Below the pieces are notes generated by a model that had not been told where the DNA came from, ran no database searches, and saw nothing but the letters and a program-made list of their open reading frames with translations. Both the position numbers and the translations under genes were made by a program. Of a DNA stretch of 64,000 nt, positions 59,953 to 64,000 are shown piece after piece. How positions within the stretch are numbered: position 1 is the stretch's first letter; every line of letters begins with the position of its first letter. Source of the DNA: Dyadobacter sp. UC 10 (GTDB taxonomy: Bacteria; Bacteroidota; Bacteroidia; Cytophagales; Spirosomataceae); assembly GCF_008369915.1 (NCBI RefSeq), contig NZ_VSRN01000001.1, positions 1,830,001 through 1,894,000 of the forward strand, in the 5' to 3' direction.

Positions 59953-60934
59953 TAGGATTAAATGGAAGATATACCTTATTTATTAACTCCTGATACTCAC
60001 TTTGTGCATTGCTGAGTGCAGTAATCCCGCCACCGCTTTTGAAAACGAGGCTGCCATTCTGATTCTCTATAAAACGGATCATCACCGCACTTTCAAAATT
60101 TGTTCCGTCAAAATAACCCATGATCCCAGTGTAATAGCCTCTTTCATAACCTTCGGCCTCTTCAATGATTTTCAAAGTACTTGGTTTCGGGGCACCGGTG
60201 ATGGATCCGGCTGGCAGCAACCGGAGCAATAAATCTCCATAATTACCATGGAAATCGTCAGGCAAAATACCAGCAACCTCTGAGCTCACCTGCAACAAGG
60301 TCTTATCGTAAGCCTGCACTCTATCAATATACCTGTACCGATCCACCCAGACTTTTTTCGCCACCATACTCAAATCGTTCCGGATCAGGTCCACGATCGT
60401 AGCGTGTTCCGCCGCCTCCTTGAAATCGGACAAAATCACATGCTCAGCATCAGGTACCGACGCGTCAATGGTACCTTTCATCGGAAAAGACGCAATGCGG
60501 TTCCCGCTGATCCTGACGAATATTTCTGGAGAAAAACAGACAAACTGGTCTTTCAGCCAAAACCGATAAGGCGCGTCGCTGTTTTCGAAAATTTCCCGCA
60601 AAGTAAGATTGGTTTTTACCGGCGTGGGGACCGACAGGTTGAGCAGAAAAGAATTGCCCGCCCGGATATTGCTGATCACATGGTCAAACCTGGGCTCGTA
60701 CTCTGCAAAAGAAATGGGTGATTTATTAAAATAAATATCTCCTGAAAATCCGGCTACCCGGCGCTTAGCGTTGGTAAATCCATTGAGATCGAAAAGAATT
60801 TCAGATGAATCAATATCCGGCAGCTTCCACGCAACGGGCTTCTGCATCTTGTAATCCACAAGAAACACAAACGGGGTTCCCTCCCTGCCCCATTTGTTCA
60901 GATTGTTCGTAAAAGTACCGAGGTCGTTTTCCAA
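59933..60934 (-). CDS. pabB: aminodeoxychorismate synthase component I
   Basis: 333 residues, the chorismate-binding enzyme that aminates chorismate for folate. Shorter than TrpE (about 500), matching stand-alone PabB of Bacteroidota that lack the N-terminal tryptophan-binding part. Visible: FWLKDQFVCFSPEIFVRI in parts, SFPMKGTID (replacing the PIAGT of TrpE), IVDLIRNDLSMVAKKV, and the hallmark AGSITGAPKPSTLKIIEEAEG. Overlaps pabC. The glutamine amidotransferase PabA is not in the window. Confidence 0.9.
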   Translation of the reverse strand: MENDLGTFTNNLNKWGREGTPFVFLVDYKMQKPVAWKLPDIDSSEILFDLNGFTNAKRRVAGFSGDIYFNKSPISFAEYEPRFDHVISNIRAGNSFLLNLSVPTPVKTNLTLREIFENSDAPYRFWLKDQFVCFSPEIFVRISGNRIASFPMKGTIDASVPDAEHVILSDFKEAAEHATIVDLIRNDLSMVAKKVWVDRYRYIDRVQAYDKTLLQVSSEVAGILPDDFHGNYGDLLLRLLPAGSITGAPKPSTLKIIEEAEGYERGYYTGIMGYFDGTNFESAVMIRFIENQNGSLVFKSGGGITALSNAQSEYQELINKVYLPFNPIAHVVY

Positions 60935-61076
60935 TTTGCTGCGGAATATCGCTTATTTTTAACCGTGAGCGAATTTACAAAGTTCAGAAACCAATATGTG
61001 ATTTGGCTGGTTAAAATGAATAGCGCCGCCGTGCTGGCTGCGAGAGGTTAGAAAAAGTTTAAAACGTAATCAGGTA

Positions 61077-62084
61077 ATGCACATCTACGATGTCATAGTG
61101 ATCGGCGGCGGACCTTGCGGGCTGGCGATGGGAGTGGAACTGGCCAAAAACGGCATGGACTATCTGATTCTGGAAAAGGGAAACCTGACAGAATCGATCA
61201 GGAATTATCCGAGACGGATGCGCTTTTTTTCGACCGCTGAGAACATTGAGATCGGCGGGATACCCTTTGCTATTTCGGAAGTGAAGGCCAACCGTAATGA
61301 AGCGCTTCAATATTATCGTAAAGTTGCAGGATACTACAATCTGAATTTCAGACTGTTTGTAGATGTGGACCGCGCCGAGAAGCAGCCTGACGGCACTTTT
61401 CTTACTTACACAAATGACGGACAGATCTTCCAATCTAAAAATGTAGTGCTCGCTACCGGCTATTTTGATGTGCCGAGGCTACTGAATGTGCCGGGCGAAA
61501 ACCTGCCGCACGTTTCGCATTACTATGATGAGCCATTCAAATATTCATACACCAATGTAGTTTTAGTCGGCGGCTCCAATTCCTCGGTGGAAGCGGCACT
61601 GGAACTATATCGCCACGACGCACGCGTAACAATCGTGCACAAAGAGGCCGATTTCAGGACGAAAGTGAAATACTGGCTGGTACCAGACGTAAAAAACCGG
61701 GTAAAGGAAGGCAGGATCCACACGCGCTTCAATAGCGTAACCGAAGCTATTGAGCCGGGCAGAATGCTGATCAGGAACCTCGAAACCGGCGAGACGGAGT
61801 GGCTTTCTGCCGATTTCGTGTTCCTGCTAGTGGGCTATCTGCCTGACGAACATTTGCTTGCCAGATGCGGCGTGATCTTAAATCCGGTAACCAAGGTTCC
61901 TACATTCAACTCTGAAAATTTCGAAACCAATGTGCCCGGACTTTACCTGTGCGGCACCGTGATGGCGGGGGTATTTACTGAGAAAATTTTTATTGAAAAT
62001 GGCCGCGATCATGCAGCCGCAATTGCAGACCACCTTGCCGGCCGGGAGATCAGAATTGTGAAGGAGCTTATTGACCGGATTTAG
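61077..62084 (+). CDS. ypdA: YpdA family putative bacillithiol disulfide reductase
   Basis: 335 residues, flavin- and NADPH-dependent two-dinucleotide-binding-domain protein. FAD-binding VIGGGPCGLAMGVELAKNG at residues 7-25 with the Cys of GGGPCG, and NADPH-binding VLVGGSNSSVEAALELYRHD near 160-180. VVLATGYFDVPRLLNVPGE is the conserved link. YpdA reduces bacillithiol disulfide in Firmicutes; bacillithiol also occurs in Bacteroidota, so the same role is likely. Ends with GLYLCGTVMAGVFTEKIFIENG, typical. Monocistronic. Confidence 0.93.
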   Translation: MHIYDVIVIGGGPCGLAMGVELAKNGMDYLILEKGNLTESIRNYPRRMRFFSTAENIEIGGIPFAISEVKANRNEALQYYRKVAGYYNLNFRLFVDVDRAEKQPDGTFLTYTNDGQIFQSKNVVLATGYFDVPRLLNVPGENLPHVSHYYDEPFKYSYTNVVLVGGSNSSVEAALELYRHDARVTIVHKEADFRTKVKYWLVPDVKNRVKEGRIHTRFNSVTEAIEPGRMLIRNLETGETEWLSADFVFLLVGYLPDEHLLARCGVILNPVTKVPTFNSENFETNVPGLYLCGTVMAGVFTEKIFIENGRDHAAAIADHLAGREIRIVKELIDRI

Positions 62085-62097
62085 TGTAGTTACGCCC

Positions 62098-63270
62098 TTA
62101 CTCCTCCACTATTGCCAACTTACGCTTCCTCTTTTTCATTGAAATTTTTTCAATTTTACCGATCAGGCCGCTGGCTCCTACGCCGTAACCTACATTCCCT
62201 GCAAAACTCACGGCGTGAAACCCTTCTTTGCCGAGCGAGCGCCACGATTTACCACGGTCTATTGAATAACTGCTGCCAGAAGGGCCGGTAGCCACAAGCG
62301 CGTAGTCATCGGCACGAAGCTGTGTTTCCCCCGTCCATATTGCATCGGTTTTTTGGTATAATGCGACGCATTCTTTCAAGCCAGCCGGAACCGTCATCTT
62401 AGAAAGTGTCCAGGTTACTCCTCCGTCTTTGGTAAGCAGTACATTGCGGGTTGAGTCGGTTGTTTTCTTATAGTCCCCTCCTACCGCAATCCCATTTCTA
62501 TTTGACCAAAACCTTAATCCAAAAATGCCGCTCGTGGGCCCGGCAGGTAGCGGCGTTGCAGACACTTTCCAGGTTCGCCCAAAATCGTCCGACCTGAACA
62601 CCCTCGCCATTTTTGAACCTCCGGTTCCGATATACACATTACTTTTCCCAAATGCCATAATCGAAGTGCCACTCGCCGCGAAACAGGCTTCGCCCGGCTC
62701 CGCTACCGGCCGCTTTTCAAGGGGCAGCTCAATCCAGCTTTTGCCACCATCGTCGGTAGTCAGTATGAATAGTTTTCCGTCAATCGGATCGCCCAGGCAA
62801 ATCCCTCTGTTTTTATCCCAAAAGTCGATTCCATCCAGAAAAACCCCATTTTGTGTAGTTTGGTACACAAGATTCCAGCTTTCTCCGCCATCTTCTGTCC
62901 GGTAAATTTTAGCCTGCCCTTTTTCGGCTTCTCCTGCACTCATTGCTACCAAAGTGTTCTTGTTAATAGCGTGTACATCACGAAAATCCAGTGAGTCGGC
63001 ACCGGGGACTTTATAAGTAGTCCACATCTTCCCGCCGTTGCTTGTTTTCAGCATTGTCCCCTTGGAGCCACCTATCCAGCAGATCGTGGGAGTTACCGTA
63101 TGCACTGCCCGCATATTGACATCTTTTTTAATATTTGTGATCTTCCATTGCGCAGTGACAGGTAGTGACAGGATAAGTTGCAAAAAAGTCAGAAGCCCCA
63201 TTAAATAGCCGAAGGGGCTTGTTTGAAAAATATTTGGAGAAATTGGCACAGTATTTGTGTTGCTTACCAT
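62098..63270 (-). CDS. secreted Ycf48/BNR-type beta-propeller protein
   Basis: 390 residues (or 367 if translation starts at 63201 with MGLLTFLQLILSLPVTAQ). Signal peptide ends VTAQW. Contains a seven-bladed propeller with repeated Asp-box-like units: SNGGKMWTT, TEDGGESWNLVY, TTDDGGKSWIELP, SDDFGRTWKVS, TKDGGVTWTLS and DRGKSWRSLG. This is the oxidoreductase/Ycf48-like family, common and of unknown function in Bacteroidota. The stretch KKRKRK near the C-terminus is oddly basic. Convergent with ypdA. Confidence 0.86.
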   Translation of the reverse strand: MVSNTNTVPISPNIFQTSPFGYLMGLLTFLQLILSLPVTAQWKITNIKKDVNMRAVHTVTPTICWIGGSKGTMLKTSNGGKMWTTYKVPGADSLDFRDVHAINKNTLVAMSAGEAEKGQAKIYRTEDGGESWNLVYQTTQNGVFLDGIDFWDKNRGICLGDPIDGKLFILTTDDGGKSWIELPLEKRPVAEPGEACFAASGTSIMAFGKSNVYIGTGGSKMARVFRSDDFGRTWKVSATPLPAGPTSGIFGLRFWSNRNGIAVGGDYKKTTDSTRNVLLTKDGGVTWTLSKMTVPAGLKECVALYQKTDAIWTGETQLRADDYALVATGPSGSSYSIDRGKSWRSLGKEGFHAVSFAGNVGYGVGASGLIGKIEKISMKKRKRKLAIVEE

Positions 63271-63305
63271 TCTATTATATTATTATCACAAAATAGGAAA
63301 TTCAT

Positions 63306-63608
63306 ATGAACAAGAATCAAAAATTTTTGATAGGCTCTCTCGGTGCACTCCTTACCGGCATTGCAATCGGCCTTCTGGTTGCTCCTAAAAATGGAAAAGA
63401 TACCCGTAAACTGATCAAGAGCAGAGCGAATGATCTTGGCGGGAATGCGAAAGACAAATATGAAAAAAGCCTGGAAGAATTATCTGTTCTGGCTGATAGG
63501 CTAAAAGAAGGCTTTCTGAAAAACGTGAACACTGTAAAAGACAAAGCAGGAGCTGTTGCTGACAATGTGAACGATAAAGTTCGTGGCGCTGTCAACACGA
63601 ATCTTTAA
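63306..63608 (+). CDS. YtxH domain-containing protein
   Basis: 100 residues. N-terminal membrane anchor FLIGSLGALLTGIAIGLLVAP (residues 6-26) followed by NGKDTRKLIKSRAND and a long amphipathic helix (coiled coil) rich in Lys, Glu and Val. This is the gas-vesicle/YtxH-like stress protein layout. Function unknown, likely an envelope stress factor. Followed by a strong terminator. Confidence 0.88.
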   Translation: MNKNQKFLIGSLGALLTGIAIGLLVAPKNGKDTRKLIKSRANDLGGNAKDKYEKSLEELSVLADRLKEGFLKNVNTVKDKAGAVADNVNDKVRGAVNTNL

Positions 63609-63633
63609 AACTCCTTACTCGAAATATTTACAG

Positions 63634-63662
63634 GGTCGTTTCTTCGCGAAGCGGCCTTTTTT
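63634..63662 (+). terminator. intrinsic terminator of the YtxH gene
   Basis: GGTCGTTTC (63634-63642) pairs with GAAGCGGCC (63648-63656), including G-U pairs, around the loop TTCGC; six T follow. Also lies between convergent genes. Confidence 0.8.
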
Positions 63663-64000
63663 CATTTCGGGATCTTACCAATGATTTCTGAGACCGCCTG
63701 GTTAACAACGTCTTCGAAATTTCCGCTTTTGGCAGGGATAATACCAGAAGCCCCGCCCTGCCAAACCATTTTGTTATTCGCAGCATCGACCAGGTCGATC
63801 ATTAAAGTCCCTTCACGATATTTCCCGACAACTACCTCTTCGCTCTTCCAGGAATAGCGGCGCTGGCCCATATACCTCGGCAAGCCCTCGGTACGAAAGT
63901 CGGTTTGACGCGTCTGCTCTTTTTCTTCGACAGAAAGGGCGATATTAACTTTCAGATTCGCGTCCCTCGCCTCATCAAGCCCCTTTGCCTGCAGGTTCCG
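63662..64000 (-). CDS. DUF4136 family protein, N-terminus off the window
   Basis: C-terminal 112 residues of a DUF4136 protein, a family of predicted lipoproteins in Bacteroidota. The frame is open to the window edge; the visible part begins RNLQAKGLDEARDANLKVNI and contains the conserved YREGTLMIDLVDAANNKMVWQG in two overlapping stretches and ends VSEIIGKIPK. A signal peptide, if present, lies beyond position 64000. Function unknown. Confidence 0.85.
   Translation of the reverse strand, partial: RNLQAKGLDEARDANLKVNIALSVEEKEQTRQTDFRTEGLPRYMGQRRYSWKSEEVVVGKYREGTLMIDLVDAANNKMVWQGGASGIIPAKSGNFEDVVNQAVSEIIGKIPK

Noticed and set aside
1..64000. CRISPR arrays, rRNA and tRNA genes
   Set aside because: No regularly spaced short repeats and no rRNA or cloverleaf-like sequence was recognised by eye. 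A tRNA scan would be needed for certainty.

Overview
The window looks like chromosome of a Bacteroidota bacterium of the Cytophagales, close to Dyadobacter or Spirosoma. The evidence is a SusC/SusD outer-membrane pair, a type 9 secretion (T9SS) C-terminal sorting domain, DUF6443/RHS proteins, a LytS/LytTR pair beside a TonB-type barrel, type B ribosomal protein L31, a YpdA bacillithiol-type reductase, and promoters with the TAnnTTTG -7 box. No rRNA, tRNA or CRISPR array was recognised. The genus is inferred from gene content only.

Layout. 1-4430 is the ligase-associated DNA repair operon (exonuclease, ATP-dependent ligase, DExH helicase), all on the minus strand; the helicase runs off the left edge. 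4588-11296 is an accessory patch: a Uma2 nuclease-like gene, nested inverted repeats, two copies of an unrecognised two-small-gene module, a nucleotidyltransferase pair and a PIN-domain toxin-antitoxin pair. A GH43 glycosidase and tyrS sit inside it. 11403-20869 holds a Tat-exported phosphoesterase, recX, nrdB, a glycan block (GT2, GT39-like, FkbM methyltransferase), corA, a DUF6934 pair, an MFS transporter and a YigZ protein. 20870-26197 has a HigA-like stub and the susC-susD pair. 26527-34408 carries uvrA, the LytTR/LytS two-component pair and a divergent outer-membrane receptor.

34462-39542 is a minus-strand housekeeping run: L31, a GlmU-like nucleotidyltransferase, holB, an RimK-type glutamate ligase with its partner zinc-protease-like protein, and hemC. 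39672-43466 holds a Tat-exported sugar isomerase-like protein and nrdA, unlinked from nrdB. 43746-55287 is a polymorphic toxin locus. It has a T9SS-sorted YD-repeat protein, then a full-length RHS protein with a C-terminal toxin-like tail and a putative immunity gene. Three orphan RHS-core/tail/immunity cassettes follow, separated by strong hairpins; the last has lost its toxin but keeps the putative immunity gene. 55341-64000 returns to housekeeping genes: pyk, priA, pabC/pabB, ypdA, a Ycf48-like protein, a YtxH protein and a partial DUF4136 protein.

Most notable: (i) the duplicated two-gene module at 5399-5906 and 10068-10614, where each copy has a promoter carrying an inverted-repeat, operator-like site that is repeated between its two genes; and (ii) the RHS orphan-cassette array, which looks like a record of successive toxin-tip replacement.
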